A stretch of DNA of 64,000 nucleotides. It comes from Mesoflavibacter sp. (GTDB lineage: Bacteria > Pseudomonadota > Alphaproteobacteria > UBA8366 > Aestuariispiraceae). Position 1 is the first letter of the stretch. The number at the start of each line of letters is the position of its first letter. Positions 9,163 to 19,174 of the stretch are shown in pieces. Location of the stretch: NCBI GenBank assembly GCA_017792345.1, contig CP051228.1:2556501-2620500 (forward strand). The letters run 5' to 3'. The position numbers were made by a program, and so were the translations under genes. The notes beneath the pieces were generated by a model. It did not search any database and had not been told where the DNA came from. It saw nothing but the letters and a program-made list of their open reading frames with translations.

Positions 9163-11364
9163 ATGAGCGATCTGGTAGACCTGAAACCGATAGAGCCGCA
9201 GGGGTTCATCCGCGGCGAGGCGCCGAAATACGACCGCCCCCTGTCCGAGGGCGGGCGGAAATTTCTGATCGAATCGGATTTTGCGCCGGCCGGCGATCAA
9301 CCGGCCGCCATTCGCCAACTTGTCTCCGGCGTCCGGGACGGCGACCGCGATCAAGTGCTGTTGGGCGTAACCGGATCGGGCAAGACCTTTACCATCGCGC
9401 ATGCCATTCAGGAATTGCAGCGTCCGACCCTGGTCCTGGCACCGAACAAGACCCTGGCCGCCCAGCTCTACGGCGAGATGAAATCCTTTTTCCCGGAGAA
9501 TGCGGTCGAATATTTCGTCTCCTATTACGACTATTACCAGCCGGAGGCCTATGTCCCCCGGTCGGACACCTATATCGAGAAGGAAAGCTCGATCAACGAA
9601 CAGATCGACCGGATGCGCCATTCGGCGACCCGGGCCCTGTTCGAACGCGAGGATGTGATCATCGTCGCCTCGGTATCCTGCATCTACGGTATCGGTTCGC
9701 CGGAAACCTACAGTCAGATGGTCATTCCGATCGAAGCGGGGAAGCCGAAGGATGTGCGCGATCTGATGCGCGAACTGGTCGCGCTTCAGTACAAGCGCAA
9801 CGACGTGAATTTCCAGCGCGGCAGCTTCCGGGTCCGCGGGGATACGATCGAGATTTTCCCGTCCCACCTGGAAGACCGCGCCTGGCGGGTTTCCTTCTTT
9901 GGCGACGAGATCGACGCGATCCACGAATTCGACCCGCTGACCGGCGAGAAGACGGCGGTGCTGGAAGCCGTGCGCGTCTATGCCGGTAGTCACTATGTGA
10001 CACCGCGCCCGACGCTGAAACAGGCAGTGGACCGCATCAAGATCGAGTTGAAACAGCGCCTGTCGGAATTTGAGGCGGCGGGCAAGCTCCTGGAACTGCA
10101 ACGCATCGACCAGCGCACGACCTTCGACATCGAGATGATGGAGGCGACCGGATCCTGCAACGGGATCGAGAACTATTCCCGCTATCTGACCGGCCGCAAT
10201 CCGGGCGAGCCGCCGCCGACCCTGTTCGAATACCTGCCGGACAACGCGCTTCTGGTGCTGGACGAGAGTCACGTCACCGTGCCCCAGATCGGCGGCATGT
10301 TCCGGGGCGACTTCGCGCGCAAATCGACCCTGGCGGAATTCGGCTTCCGCCTGCCGTCCTGCGTCGACAACCGGCCGCTGAAATTCGAGGAATGGGAGGC
10401 GATGCGGCCCCAGACGATCTATGTCTCGGCCACGCCCGGCAATTGGGAGTTGGAGCGGACCGGCGGCGTCATCGTCGAACAGGTTGTCCGCCCGACGGGC
10501 CTGATCGACCCGGTTTGCATCGTCCGCCCGACCGCCAATCAGGTCGACGATCTGCTGGATGAATGCCGGGGCTGTGTCGAGAAGGGACAGCGTGTTCTGG
10601 TCACCACACTGACCAAGCGGATGGCGGAGGACCTGACGGAATATATGTCGGAGACGGGACTGAAGGTCCGTTACCTGCATTCCGACGTCGATACCCTGGA
10701 GCGGATCGAGATCATCCGCGACCTGCGCCTGGGCGCTTTCGACATCCTGATCGGCATCAACTTGTTGCGCGAGGGGCTGGATATTCCGGAATGCGCGCTT
10801 GTCGCAATTCTGGACGCCGACAAGGAAGGTTATCTGCGGTCCAAGACCTCGCTGGTTCAGACCATCGGGCGCGCGGCCCGAAATGTGGAAGGGCGCGTTC
10901 TGCTCTATGCCGACCGCATGACGGACAGCCTCGACTATGCCATTCGCGAGACCGAACGCCGCCGCGAGAAGCAGCAGGCCTATAACGCCGCCCACGGCAT
11001 CACGCCCGAAAGCGTCAAGAAATCGATTTCCGACGTTCTCAATTCCGTCTACGAGCGGGATCGGGTGACGGTCCAGACGGGCGACGGCGAGCAGTCCCAT
11101 TTGGTCGGCGTCGATCTGAAGACCTATATCAAGGACCTCGAAGAACGCATGAAGGCCGCTGCGGCCGACCTGGAATTCGAGACCGCGGCGAAAATGCGCG
11201 ACGAGATCAAGCGGCTGGAGGCCTATGACCTGGATATGCCGGCCGATTCCGTTCCCATCGATCCGGCGATCGCGGCCAGTTTGATCACCAAGACGCCGGA
11301 TGCGGTGCCGAAGGGCCGCAAGGGCGGCGGCAAATCCGGGCGCGGCCGGCGCGCGCGGCGGTGA
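9163..11364 (+). CDS. uvrB: UvrABC excinuclease subunit B
   Basis: The 733-residue length fits alphaproteobacterial UvrB. It shows the Walker [11 protein letters not shown] near residue 70, the beta-hairpin segment [13 protein letters not shown] and the helicase motif [10 protein letters not shown]. It also has QTIGRAARN and a C-terminal UVR motif (about 660-690) that contacts UvrC. It verifies damage and loads UvrC in nucleotide excision repair. The C-terminal tail is Lys/Arg/Gly-rich. The stop overlaps the next gene (GTGA), linking it to the pterin genes; uvrC lies 1.7 kb downstream on the same strand. Confidence 0.97.
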   Translation: MSDLVDLKPIEPQGFIRGEAPKYDRPLSEGGRKFLIESDFAPAGDQPAAIRQLVSGVRDGDRDQVLLGVTGSGKTFTIAHAIQELQRPTLVLAPNKTLAAQLYGEMKSFFPENAVEYFVSYYDYYQPEAYVPRSDTYIEKESSINEQIDRMRHSATRALFEREDVIIVASVSCIYGIGSPETYSQMVIPIEAGKPKDVRDLMRELVALQYKRNDVNFQRGSFRVRGDTIEIFPSHLEDRAWRVSFFGDEIDAIHEFDPLTGEKTAVLEAVRVYAGSHYVTPRPTLKQAVDRIKIELKQRLSEFEAAGKLLELQRIDQRTTFDIEMMEATGSCNGIENYSRYLTGRNPGEPPPTLFEYLPDNALLVLDESHVTVPQIGGMFRGDFARKSTLAEFGFRLPSCVDNRPLKFEEWEAMRPQTIYVSATPGNWELERTGGVIVEQVVRPTGLIDPVCIVRPTANQVDDLLDECRGCVEKGQRVLVTTLTKRMAEDLTEYMSETGLKVRYLHSDVDTLERIEIIRDLRLGAFDILIGINLLREGLDIPECALVAILDADKEGYLRSKTSLVQTIGRAARNVEGRVLLYADRMTDSLDYAIRETERRREKQQAYNAAHGITPESVKKSISDVLNSVYERDRVTVQTGDGEQSHLVGVDLKTYIKDLEERMKAAAADLEFETAAKMRDEIKRLEAYDLDMPADSVPIDPAIAASLITKTPDAVPKGRKGGGKSGRGRRARR

Positions 11365-12158
11365 CCAGGATGGATGCGGGACAACTTGCCATCGTGACCG
11401 GCGGGGCGCGGCGGATCGGACGCCGCATCTGCGAGATGCTAGCCGCCGAAGGCTACGCCGTCTGCATCCACTACAACACCTCCGCCGAAGACGCCGCGCA
11501 GGTAAAGGCCGGAATCGAACAGGCGGGCGGGACGGCGATGACCCATGCCGCCGATCTGACCTGTCCCGGCGCGGCGGAAGAGTTGATCGACGCGGCGCTG
11601 GCATTCGGACGGCCGGGCCTTCTGGTCAACAATGCGTCCAGTTTCGACTATGACACGCCCATCCAATGGGAGGCCGGACGGTTTGAGGAGACACTGCGCA
11701 CCAATCTGATCGCGCCGCTTTCCCTGTCCCGGGCGTTCCATGCGCGGATCGGGCCCGACTGGGTCGATCCGAACATCGTCACGATTCTGGATCAGAAACT
11801 CTTCAACCGGAATCCCGACTATTTTTCCTATACGGTCGCGAAAGCCGGCTTGCATGAGGCGCAGTATCTGATGGCGATGGCCTTCGGTGCGGAATGCCGG
11901 GTGAATGCCGTGGCCCCCGGATTGACATTGGTCAGTGGGCCGCAGAGCCAGGACCAGTTCGACGCGGTCCATGGCCGGACCCTGCTGCGCCGGGGAACGA
12001 CCCCGGACGATATTGCCCAGGCGGTTCTTTATCTGGGTCGGGCGTCGGGCGTGACCGGAACCTGCCTTCCGGTCGATTGCGGGCAGCGGCATGTCGCGTC
12101 GGACCGAGACGTCATGTTTCTGTCACCGGGCGATGGGGACGAGGAGAGGCACAAGTGA
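11361..12158 (+). CDS. Pteridine reductase-like SDR (FolM family)
   Basis: A 265-residue short-chain dehydrogenase. Residues 13-20, TGGARRIG, match the TGxxxRxG signature of pteridine reductases instead of the classical TGxxxGxG. The catalytic set D144, Y157 and K161 has the D-x12-Y-x3-K spacing of that subfamily. NNAS at 90-93 is the usual SDR motif. It probably reduces dihydromonapterin or dihydrobiopterin/folate with NADPH. Start GTG 11361 overlaps the uvrB stop; ATG 11370 is an alternative. It overlaps folB by 4 bp, which supports a pterin role. Confidence 0.75.
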   Translation: MTRMDAGQLAIVTGGARRIGRRICEMLAAEGYAVCIHYNTSAEDAAQVKAGIEQAGGTAMTHAADLTCPGAAEELIDAALAFGRPGLLVNNASSFDYDTPIQWEAGRFEETLRTNLIAPLSLSRAFHARIGPDWVDPNIVTILDQKLFNRNPDYFSYTVAKAGLHEAQYLMAMAFGAECRVNAVAPGLTLVSGPQSQDQFDAVHGRTLLRRGTTPDDIAQAVLYLGRASGVTGTCLPVDCGQRHVASDRDVMFLSPGDGDEERHK

Positions 12159-12529
12159 CCGACCAATGGCAGATCCGGCTGGAGGATTTCGAAGCGATCG
12201 TTCGGATCGGCGTCCATGATTTCGAACGAACGGGCCCCCAACGCCTGATCTTCACCGTGCGCCTGGATCTGGATTATGCCTTCGCCGGTGACAGTGACGA
12301 TCTGGCCAGCGTGGTCGATTACGACTTCGTGCGCGCCGAGATCCTGAATCGCGTGTCCGGGGGCCATATCGAAACCCAGGAAAAGCTGATTTCCGATCTG
12401 GCCGACGCCTATCTTCGTCATGCGAGGGTTTCCCGGGTCGAGATTTTCTCTCGCAAGCCCGATGTCTATCCGGAGCCCGGGGCAATCGGCGTATCCCTGG
12501 TCCGCAGTCGGTCAGGAGACTCGCGATGA
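12155..12529 (+). CDS. folB: Dihydroneopterin aldolase family protein (FolB/FolX)
   Basis: A 124-residue protein of the tunnelling-fold FolB/FolX family. It has IRIGVHDFER-like (IVRIGVHDFER) at residues 14-24, VDYDFVRAEIL in the middle and SRKPDVYPEPGAIGVSLVR at the C-terminus with the conserved Lys. FolB makes 6-hydroxymethyl-dihydropterin in folate synthesis, while FolX epimerises dihydroneopterin triphosphate. The sequence alone does not separate them. Start GTG 12155 overlaps the SDR stop and follows GAGGAG. Confidence 0.8.
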   Translation: MTDQWQIRLEDFEAIVRIGVHDFERTGPQRLIFTVRLDLDYAFAGDSDDLASVVDYDFVRAEILNRVSGGHIETQEKLISDLADAYLRHARVSRVEIFSRKPDVYPEPGAIGVSLVRSRSGDSR

Positions 12530-13042
12530 GGGCGTTCCGGCCCGGTCCCGACGTATCGGGGTATGGTAAAATGCAGGTTGTGGGGAATCTGCTGAACCCG
12601 TCCTAAATCGCTATAAAATCGGCAAGATTCCGATCCGGAAGATTTGAGTTGTTCACAGGGGAAATCACGGGCTACGGAGTGCGTTATGTTGCAATAGGTT
12701 TTTTTGGCTTTAACGTTTTTTTCATACTTGACACATTGAAGATGTAAATAAAACAAAGGGTTATGTTTTTGTGACTAAAAAATGGGCAAACCGCTTGAGT
12801 CCCCGGCGTTGCGCGGGGGGGACCTGTCCGACCACATGTTGCTAACAAGGTTATCCACAAATCTGGTGGATAGCTTAACCAAACCGGATTGGATCGCATT
12901 TTAGCTAGTTTTGGGAACAGACCGGGCACCAGAATACCAATTCATCCGCATGCGCCGGTTGTGATGTGGATGGCCGAGCGGAGAGGGCGTAAGCGAACCG
13001 CTGATTCAAAAAGAGATTTTCGGACAAGGGGACGGGAAGAGC
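12530..13042. other. AT-rich intergenic region with DnaA-box-like sites
   Basis: This 513 bp gap has no credible gene. About 12680-12785 is strikingly AT-rich, with runs of T and A. TTGTTCACA stands at 12649-12657 and a consensus DnaA box TTATCCACA at 12851-12859. The latter makes an inverted repeat with GTGGATA at 12866-12872. GANTC sites occur at least four times. A TTGACA hexamer lies near 12728. It could hold the uvrC promoter, a DnaA-binding control region, or a replication origin; I cannot decide between them. Confidence 0.5.
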
Positions 13043-15043
13043 GTGATTGAGATCGACGGCGACGATGGGACCAAGATCGGGGAGGAGTCGGGTGGCATGA
13101 CCCGCCTGCAAACCGGCGCGGAGGTCATTCGGGGCTATCTCGGTCATCTCGGGAACGAAGCCGGGGTCTATCGTATGGTCTCGGCGGAAGGCGAGCCGCT
13201 CTATGTCGGTAAAGCGCACAATCTGAAGAAACGTGTCACGACCTATTCCCGTCCGGACCGATTGCCGATCCGGCTTCAGCGCATGGTCGCGGAAACCGCC
13301 ACGATGGAGTTTGTGACCTGCGCCAGTGAAGTCGAGGCGCTGCTGCTGGAAAACAACCTGATCAAGCGTCTCATGCCGCGCTACAATGTGCTGCTGCGGG
13401 ACGACAAGACCTTTCCGGACATCCTGATCCGGGGCGACCAGGATTATCCGCAGATCGTGAAACATCGCGGCGCGCGGGATCGGAAGGGCGATTTCTTCGG
13501 CCCCTTCGCGTCAGCCGGGGCGGTTAATCGCACGCTGAATGTGTTGCAGCGCGCCTTTTTGCTGCGGAATTGTACCGACGGGGTGTTCCGCAACCGGTCC
13601 CGGCCCTGCCTGCAATATCAGATCAAGCGCTGCAGCGCGCCCTGCGTCGGCTACATCTCGCAAGAGGATTACGCGGCGACCGTCGATCAGGCGAAGGCGT
13701 TTTTGTCCGGCCGGTCTCAGGAGGTGAAGGATTCCCTGGCGACCGCGATGCAGGCGGCGTCGGAAGCGCTGGATTTCGAACGCGCGGCGGCCCTGCGCGA
13801 CCGGTTGCGCGCGATGGCGCATGTGCAGTCCAGCCAGGATATCAACATCGAAGGGATCGGCGATGCGGATGTCGTCGCCCTGGAACAACGCGGCGGTCAG
13901 AGCTGCATTCAGGTCTTCTTCTATCGCGGCGGCAGGAACAACGGGAACCGCGCCTATTTCCCCAGTCATGACAAGCAATTGGAGCCGTCTGAGGTCTTGA
14001 GCGGCTTCCTGGGTCAGTTCTACGAGAACCGGCCGCCGCCCAAGGACGTGCTGGTCAACCAGACGCCGGCGGAACTGGACCTGCTGGCCGAGGCGTTGAG
14101 CGTGAAGGCGGGGCGGAAGGTAACGCTCGCCGTGCCGCAGCGGGGCGGAAGGCGGAAGGCCATCGATCACGCCGCCGACAATGCCCGCGACGCGTTGGAA
14201 CGGCGGTTGGCGGAAACGTCCAGTCAGAGGCGATTGCTCACCGGATTGGCCGATCTGGCTGGGCTGGACGCGCCGCCGGAACGCGTCGAGGTCTATGACA
14301 ACAGTCATATCCAGGGCCGACAGGCCGTCGGTGCGATGATCGTCGCGGGCGGTGACGGCTTCCTGAAATCCGCCTACCGCAAGTTCAACATCCGCGGCGA
14401 TGCGGTTGAGAAGGAGGCTGCCGACGCCGCCGCGGCGGGACTTGCGGAAGCACCGGTTCCGCCGCTGGAGGGCGCCCCATCCGCGTCCACGCCGGCCGGC
14501 GGCGACGACTACGCCATGACGCGTGAGGTGATCTATCGCCGCTTCGCCCGCGCGATGAAGGAGGATCCGGAACGAACCGAAGGCCAATGGCCCGATCTGG
14601 TGATCCTGGACGGAGGCCGTGGACAGATGACCGCCGCCATGGAGGCGCTGACCGAGTTGGGTCTTCAGGACGAAGTGCCGGTCATGTCCGTCGCAAAGGG
14701 GCCGGAACGTGAGGCCGGGCGGGAACGCATCATCCTGCCGGGCGCCGAACAGCCGGTTCTGCTGCCGCCGCGCGATCCGGTGCTCTATTTCATCCAGCGT
14801 CTGCGCGACGAAGCCCACCGGTTCGCCATCGGCTCGCACCGCAAGCGCCGGGCGAAGGACCAGGCGCGCAATCCGCTGGACGAGATCCCCGGCATCGGCG
14901 CTAAGCGAAAGAAGGCACTGCTGCTATACTTCGGGTCCGCAAAGGCGGTGTCGCGGGCGTCGGTCGCGGATCTGGAGAAGGTAGAGGGCATTTCCAATGC
15001 GGTCGCGCGCAAGATTCATGGCTTCTTTCATCCAAACGGCTAG
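13043..15043 (+). CDS. uvrC: UvrABC excinuclease subunit C
   Basis: A 666-residue protein in UvrC order. The GIY-YIG nuclease comes first ([20 protein letters not shown], about residues 42-62), for the 3' incision. Next are a UVR motif near 230-265 ([19 protein letters not shown]), the RNase H-like domain with YDNSHIQG for the 5' incision, and a C-terminal HhH pair ([14 protein letters not shown]). Start GTG 13043 follows GGGAAGAG; ATG 13097 with GGAGG upstream is a plausible shorter start. The 3' end overlaps a small secreted-protein gene. Confidence 0.96.
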   Translation: MIEIDGDDGTKIGEESGGMTRLQTGAEVIRGYLGHLGNEAGVYRMVSAEGEPLYVGKAHNLKKRVTTYSRPDRLPIRLQRMVAETATMEFVTCASEVEALLLENNLIKRLMPRYNVLLRDDKTFPDILIRGDQDYPQIVKHRGARDRKGDFFGPFASAGAVNRTLNVLQRAFLLRNCTDGVFRNRSRPCLQYQIKRCSAPCVGYISQEDYAATVDQAKAFLSGRSQEVKDSLATAMQAASEALDFERAAALRDRLRAMAHVQSSQDINIEGIGDADVVALEQRGGQSCIQVFFYRGGRNNGNRAYFPSHDKQLEPSEVLSGFLGQFYENRPPPKDVLVNQTPAELDLLAEALSVKAGRKVTLAVPQRGGRRKAIDHAADNARDALERRLAETSSQRRLLTGLADLAGLDAPPERVEVYDNSHIQGRQAVGAMIVAGGDGFLKSAYRKFNIRGDAVEKEAADAAAAGLAEAPVPPLEGAPSASTPAGGDDYAMTREVIYRRFARAMKEDPERTEGQWPDLVILDGGRGQMTAAMEALTELGLQDEVPVMSVAKGPEREAGRERIILPGAEQPVLLPPRDPVLYFIQRLRDEAHRFAIGSHRKRRAKDQARNPLDEIPGIGAKRKKALLLYFGSAKAVSRASVADLEKVEGISNAVARKIHGFFHPNG

Positions 15044-15455
15044 GAACATCGCCGCCGGGGGCGTTTTGGCACTCTGCGGGCTTTGGGCCGCCGGCGCATC
15101 GGCCGCCGACTGCCGGGATGCGGTTCTTGAAGTCGAACGCGCCATGCAGGACGGCCTCAGCGACCTGGCCGCCGGTCAGGGGTTGTGGGACGAGGGACTT
15201 TCGCATCGTGGCGCGACGCCGGGGCCGGACAGCCCGGCCTGCCGGTTTCTGACGAATGGCCGGGACGCCTATCGCCGGGCGCTGACACAATTCACGAATT
15301 GTGAGGACAAGCTGGAGCGCGTTCTTGCCGACTGCGCAGACCCGGACTGGTCGGCCCTGAGCGCCAGCCCGCAGTCTTGCGGTGACACGCGATCGGATGC
15401 TGAAGGCGACCTTGCCGGTCTGGACAATGACCTTACCGCTGCGTGCGCGGAGTGA
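14997..15455 (+). CDS. Small secreted protein, unrecognised
   Basis: A 152-residue protein with a clear Sec signal peptide (about residues 8-36, ending AAGASAADC). The mature part has six Cys (first at the mature N-terminus), suggesting disulfides or, less likely, a lipoprotein. I do not recognise the family. ATG 14997 has AGAGGG 8 bp upstream but overlaps uvrC by 47 bp. ATG 15018 ([10 protein letters not shown]) is the alternative. Coupling to uvrC may only reflect genome compaction. Confidence 0.6.
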   Translation: MRSRARFMASFIQTARNIAAGGVLALCGLWAAGASAADCRDAVLEVERAMQDGLSDLAAGQGLWDEGLSHRGATPGPDSPACRFLTNGRDAYRRALTQFTNCEDKLERVLADCADPDWSALSASPQSCGDTRSDAEGDLAGLDNDLTAACAE

Positions 15456-16001
15456 CTATTCCGGCCGGTCTCCGAAACGGTCCCGGTCGTCGTCGCTGGA
15501 CATGATCCCCAACATCACTGCCCGGAACCCTTCCACGGCCTCCGGGCCAGCCGCGCGATAGGCGCGGGCAATCCGCTTTCGCTGGGTCTCGGTCAGGAGC
15601 CGTTCCATCTCATGGCCTTGGTCGGTCAGGGTGAGCAGGCGCTGGCGTCGGTCGACGCTGCCCTGCTCCTGGCTGATATAGCCTTCCTGAACCAACTGGC
15701 TCAGAACACGGCTCAGGCTCTGTTTGGTGATCTTCAGGATGTCGAGCAGGCTGGATACGGTCATCCCGGGATAACGGCCGACAAAGTAGATGACCCGGTG
15801 ATGTGCGCGCCCCAAACCGCGTTCCGCCAGGATCTTGTCCGGCTCGCCGGTGAAGTCGCGATAGGCGAAGAACAGCATCTCGATCGCCTGACGCAATTCC
15901 TCCTCGCGCAGGAACAATGGATTGCCCCCGCTCTTGCCGGTGCGCGGTCGCGGCCGGTTGGGGCCGCCGGAAAACGGTTTGGAAGAATTTATGTCAGTCA
16001 T
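15456..16001 (-). CDS. MarR family transcriptional regulator
   Basis: A 181-residue winged-helix regulator. After a ~25-residue disordered, Pro/Arg-rich N-terminus, the MarR fold includes VSSLLDILKITKQSLSRVLSQLVQEGYISQ as recognition helix region and SVDRRQRLLTLTDQG as the wing. It resembles the PetP-type MarR proteins of alphaproteobacteria, which often lie near an OmpR-like regulator as here (20799). Its ATG lies inside a perfect 21 bp palindrome, so it probably represses itself. It is divergent from ilvE. Confidence 0.85.
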   Translation of the reverse strand: MTDINSSKPFSGGPNRPRPRTGKSGGNPLFLREEELRQAIEMLFFAYRDFTGEPDKILAERGLGRAHHRVIYFVGRYPGMTVSSLLDILKITKQSLSRVLSQLVQEGYISQEQGSVDRRQRLLTLTDQGHEMERLLTETQRKRIARAYRAAGPEAVEGFRAVMLGIMSSDDDRDRFGDRPE

Positions 16002-16010
16002 GTTGACATA
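15990..16010. promoter_or_regulatory. Perfect palindrome over the marR start; likely MarR operator
   Basis: TATGTCA (15990-15996) and TGACATA (16004-16010) are exact inverted copies around a 7 bp spacer. The marR start codon (15999-16001, minus strand) lies in the spacer. The right arm overlaps a TTGACA hexamer (16003-16008) that could be the -35 box of a rightward promoter for ilvE. Size and symmetry suit a MarR dimer. Confidence 0.6.
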
Positions 16011-16214
16011 TATGCCTCACGATGTTACCTGCTGCAACACTCAAGCGTAATTGATCATAACTTTTGGCGGTTCACTTGGGTAATAAAATTGCGCGATCCG
16101 CCGTATCGAACCGGAGAAAAGCGCGATAAATCGTTGCAAACCAATGGTTTGCTGGAGGAACCCTGGGTCGGACCTGAAAACGATGCGGCCGAACCCGAAA
16201 ACGGAGTGGAAAAT

Positions 16215-17129
16215 ATGTCGCTGATGCCCTTCGATGATCGCGACGGAACAATCTGGATGGATGGCCAGTTGGTGCCGTGGCGCGATGCCAAACTGCATGT
16301 TCTGACTCATGGCCTGCACTATGCGTCGGGCGTATTCGAGGGCGAGCGCGTATACGGCGGACAGATTTTCAAGCTGACGGAACATACCGAGCGGCTGCAC
16401 AAATCCGCCGAGGTTCTGGGCTTCACCATTCCGTATTCGGTCGAAGAGATCGACCGTGCCTGCAACGAACTGGTTGCGGCCAACAATATCGATGACGGCT
16501 ATGTCCGCCCGATCGCCTGGCGCGGGTCCGAGATGATGGGCGTTTCGGCCCAGAAGAACACGATCCATGTGGCGATCGCGGCCTGGGAATGGCCGGCCTA
16601 TTTCAGCCCGGAAGCGCGCATGCGCGGCCTGAAAATGCGCATTTCCGACTGGGCGCGCCCCGATCCGAGAACCGCCCCGGTGGTCAGCAAGGCCGCGGGT
16701 CTCTACATGATCTGCACCATGTCCAAGCATAAGGCGGAGGCCGAAGGCTATCACGACGCCCTGATGCTGGACTGGCGCGGTTATGTCGCCGAGGCGACGG
16801 GCGCCAATATCTTCTTCCTGATGGAAGACGGGAAGCTGCACACGCCGGATCCGGATTGTTTCCTGGACGGGATCACGCGGCGGACGGTCATCGATCTGGC
16901 GAAGCGCCAGGGGTTGGAAGTGGTCGAGCGCCACATTCAGCCGGAAGAGATGGCCAATGCCAGCGAGGCCTTCCTGACCGGAACGGCGGTCGAGGTCACG
17001 CCGATCTCGTCCATCGGGGATTACAACTTCAATCCGGGCCGCGTTTGCGAGTCGCTGATGAAGGCCTATGACGAGGAAGTGCGCCGCGGGTCGGACAAGG
17101 CCGCGCTGATCAGCGGCAGCGCCGCCTGA
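16215..17129 (+). CDS. ilvE: Branched-chain amino acid aminotransferase
   Basis: A 304-residue class IV PLP aminotransferase. The PLP Lys is K159 in VVSKAAGLYM, the same number as in E. coli IlvE. Other family marks are HVLTHGLHYASGVFEGERVY near the N-terminus, GYVAEATGANIFF and FLTGTAVEVTPI. It interconverts Leu, Ile and Val with their 2-oxoacids. I chose ATG 16215 (MSLMPFDD), after GGAG; upstream reading lacks family similarity. A ~200 bp leader separates it from the palindrome at marR. Confidence 0.93.
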   Translation: MSLMPFDDRDGTIWMDGQLVPWRDAKLHVLTHGLHYASGVFEGERVYGGQIFKLTEHTERLHKSAEVLGFTIPYSVEEIDRACNELVAANNIDDGYVRPIAWRGSEMMGVSAQKNTIHVAIAAWEWPAYFSPEARMRGLKMRISDWARPDPRTAPVVSKAAGLYMICTMSKHKAEAEGYHDALMLDWRGYVAEATGANIFFLMEDGKLHTPDPDCFLDGITRRTVIDLAKRQGLEVVERHIQPEEMANASEAFLTGTAVEVTPISSIGDYNFNPGRVCESLMKAYDEEVRRGSDKAALISGSAA

Positions 17130-17226
17130 TCTGCCGGTTTTCTGTCGTGCCAATCGGGGTCGGGCATGGTAAGCCCGACCCCGTTCGCATTTCATCCCTT
17201 GGCATTTCGACAGTCCCGGTGGCCCC

Positions 17227-17958
17227 ATGCGCGTTCCCGATATCAGTGTCGTCGTTCCGGTTTGCGACGAGGAAGACAATGTCGCGCCGCTGATCGCGGA
17301 AATCGCCGAGGCGTTTCCCGATACGACGGAAACCGAGATTATCTATATCGACGACGGCAGCCGCGACGATACCGCCGCCGTCCTGAAGAAATGCAAACAT
17401 CTGCATCCCAATCTGCGGGTGCTGACCCATGGCACCCGATCGGGCCAAAGCCGCGCGATCCGCAGCGGCGTCCTGGAAGCGCGCGGCCGTCTGGTCTGTG
17501 TTCTGGACGGCGACGGGCAAAACGATCCGGCGGATCTGCCGCGCCTGGTTCAGATTTTCGACGAGGCCGCGGCCGCCGGGGAGACCATCGGCATGGTCAT
17601 GGGCGAGCGGGAGAAGCGTCAGGATACCGGCTTCCGCCGCTTCATCAGCCGGGTCGCCAATGCCTGCAACCGCGGCATGTTGAACCATTCCGCGCGCGAT
17701 GTCGGCTGTGGCCTGAAGGTCGTGTCGCGGGACGTCTTCGCCCGGATCCCGTATTTCGACCATATGCACCGCTTCATGCCCGCCCTGATCGGGCGCGAGG
17801 GCTTTACGGTCCGCTATGAGCGCGTTAATCACCGCGCGCGGCCACGCGGCAAATCCAAATACGGCACGCTGGAACGGGCGCTGGCGGGTATCGTGGACCT
17901 GTTCGGGGTCTACTGGCTGCTCAAACGCTCAAGACGCCCGGAAGTGACGGAGGGGTGA
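17227..17958 (+). CDS. Family 2 glycosyltransferase, dolichol-phosphate-mannose synthase-like
   Basis: A 243-residue GT-A protein. It has ISVVVPVCDEEDNVAPL at the N-terminus, the IDDGSRDDT nucleotide loop and VLDGDGQNDPADLP, which has the metal-binding DxD-like site. There is no strong C-terminal membrane pair, so it is of the short DPM1 type. It would transfer a sugar to a polyprenyl or lipid carrier. It begins an envelope-lipid cluster with the LAB_N, PAP2 and GT39 genes and ends 4 bp before the next. Confidence 0.85.
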   Translation: MRVPDISVVVPVCDEEDNVAPLIAEIAEAFPDTTETEIIYIDDGSRDDTAAVLKKCKHLHPNLRVLTHGTRSGQSRAIRSGVLEARGRLVCVLDGDGQNDPADLPRLVQIFDEAAAAGETIGMVMGEREKRQDTGFRRFISRVANACNRGMLNHSARDVGCGLKVVSRDVFARIPYFDHMHRFMPALIGREGFTVRYERVNHRARPRGKSKYGTLERALAGIVDLFGVYWLLKRSRRPEVTEG

Positions 17959-17962
17959 GAGA

Positions 17963-18415
17963 ATGATGGAGTGGTTGGCCAGTTTCGGGGCCAAACTGCA
18001 GGCCATGCCGACCGAGGAAATCGTCTGGGTGACGATCGGCTTCATGGGCCAGGCGCTGTTCGCCATGCGATTCATCATTCAGTGGATCGTCAGTGAACAG
18101 AAGCGCGACAGCGTGATTCCGATCGCCTTCTGGTATTTCAGCATCGGCGGCGGCACGGTGCTGCTGTCCTATGCCATTTGGCGTCAGGATCCGGTGATCA
18201 TTCTGGGCCAGTGCACCGGCCTGTTCATCTATTTGCGCAATCTCTACTTCGTCCACCGCAACCGGCATGCCGATCTCGACGTGCCCAATCCGGACGGCGA
18301 GGGAATGGCGAGCGATCCGGTCGCGTCAGACGACGGGTTCGAAGAGACGGCGCAGGCGGATTCCGGCCCGGTCGAGGCCCATGCGCATGCCGGGCGTGGA
18401 CGCGCGCATCCATAA
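17963..18415 (+). CDS. Lipid A biosynthesis N-terminal (LAB_N) domain membrane protein
   Basis: A 150-residue protein with three hydrophobic segments. GFMGQALFAMRFIIQWIVSE and IPIAFWYFSIGGGTVLLSYA match the LAB_N domain, found as a stand-alone protein or fused to LpxB. Its role is unknown but is usually tied to lipid-linked sugar transfer. The acidic, His-rich C-terminal ~45 residues look disordered. The last 90 bp lie under the end of the convergent PAP2 gene. SD GAGGGGTGAGAG precedes ATG 17963. Confidence 0.8.
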   Translation: MMEWLASFGAKLQAMPTEEIVWVTIGFMGQALFAMRFIIQWIVSEQKRDSVIPIAFWYFSIGGGTVLLSYAIWRQDPVIILGQCTGLFIYLRNLYFVHRNRHADLDVPNPDGEGMASDPVASDDGFEETAQADSGPVEAHAHAGRGRAHP

Positions 18416-19174
18416 GCCGCGCAGCCCGTTTCCGACTGGTCCGAGCACCGGTCCCAGATAGGGGCCGGCGACGCGGCGCAGCGGCTCCGTGTCCTTTGCC
18501 CAATGCTTCTCCACGATCCATCGGTATAACAGCAGAACCCCTCCACAGGTGAAGACGCCGGAATACAGGATATCGCTGAGGAAGTGGGAGCCGTTCATCA
18601 TTCGCATCAGGCCCAGCCCCAGCCCGGCGGTGATGGACAGGACGATCCAGAACTTGCGCCGCCGGGTCGCGTAAAGCGCCAGCGCCAGCATGACATAGCC
18701 GACGGATGCGTCGCCGGAAACGAAGGAACAATTACGCTCGCACTGCGCCGCCGGTAACAGCGGCGGCGTGAAAACATGCTCCCCGTCGAACTGAACCACA
18801 TGTTTCGGGCGGGCGCGGCCCCAATTGTCCTTCAGAACGGCGTGAACCACCAATCCCGTGGACAGGATGATGCAGGTGAACAGGAAGCCGTACCGCGCCA
18901 GGCGCTGAATCTTGTCCAGCGGCCATGTCAGCCAAAGATACAGAAACAACAATAGGCCGCCGACCGCGACATAGCCCACGCCGTGACGGACATAGGCATT
19001 CAGGAAGGCATTGAACTCCGTCTGCCGCAGCCAGAAATCGTTCGCGCCCTTGTAGAACAGGCCGGCCGCCCAAAGATCCAGTTCGGGAAAGGGCAGGAAG
19101 ACGGCCGTCAGGGCAATGAACGTGATCGCGCAGGCCGAAAGCATGCCGGTCGTGGTCCAGGATTTGGCGGTCAT
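18326..19174 (-). CDS. PAP2-family membrane phosphatase
   Basis: A 282-residue protein with about six membrane spans. Motif 1 reads KDNWGRARPKH. Motif 2 reads CSFVSGDAS where most PAP2 enzymes have PSGH, so the usual His is Asp here. Motif 3 reads RMMNGSHFLSD with the nucleophile His. This variant occurs in PAP2 proteins related to lipid A or undecaprenyl phosphate phosphatases (recollection). It probably dephosphorylates an envelope lipid in the inner membrane. It overlaps the upstream GT39 gene by 4 bp (ATGA). Confidence 0.85.
   Translation of the reverse strand: MTAKSWTTTGMLSACAITFIALTAVFLPFPELDLWAAGLFYKGANDFWLRQTEFNAFLNAYVRHGVGYVAVGGLLLFLYLWLTWPLDKIQRLARYGFLFTCIILSTGLVVHAVLKDNWGRARPKHVVQFDGEHVFTPPLLPAAQCERNCSFVSGDASVGYVMLALALYATRRRKFWIVLSITAGLGLGLMRMMNGSHFLSDILYSGVFTCGGVLLLYRWIVEKHWAKDTEPLRRVAGPYLGPVLGPVGNGLRGLWMRASTPGMRMGLDRAGIRLRRLFEPVV

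Noticed and set aside
9154-11604. Open minus-strand frame of 816 codons opposite uvrB
   Set aside because: Antisense shadow of a complete uvrB; composition is low-complexity Arg/His/Gln-rich.
18326-18415. 90 bp convergent overlap of LAB_N and PAP2 genes as a misassembly
   Set aside because: Both proteins have normal domains; only disordered tails lie in the overlap.
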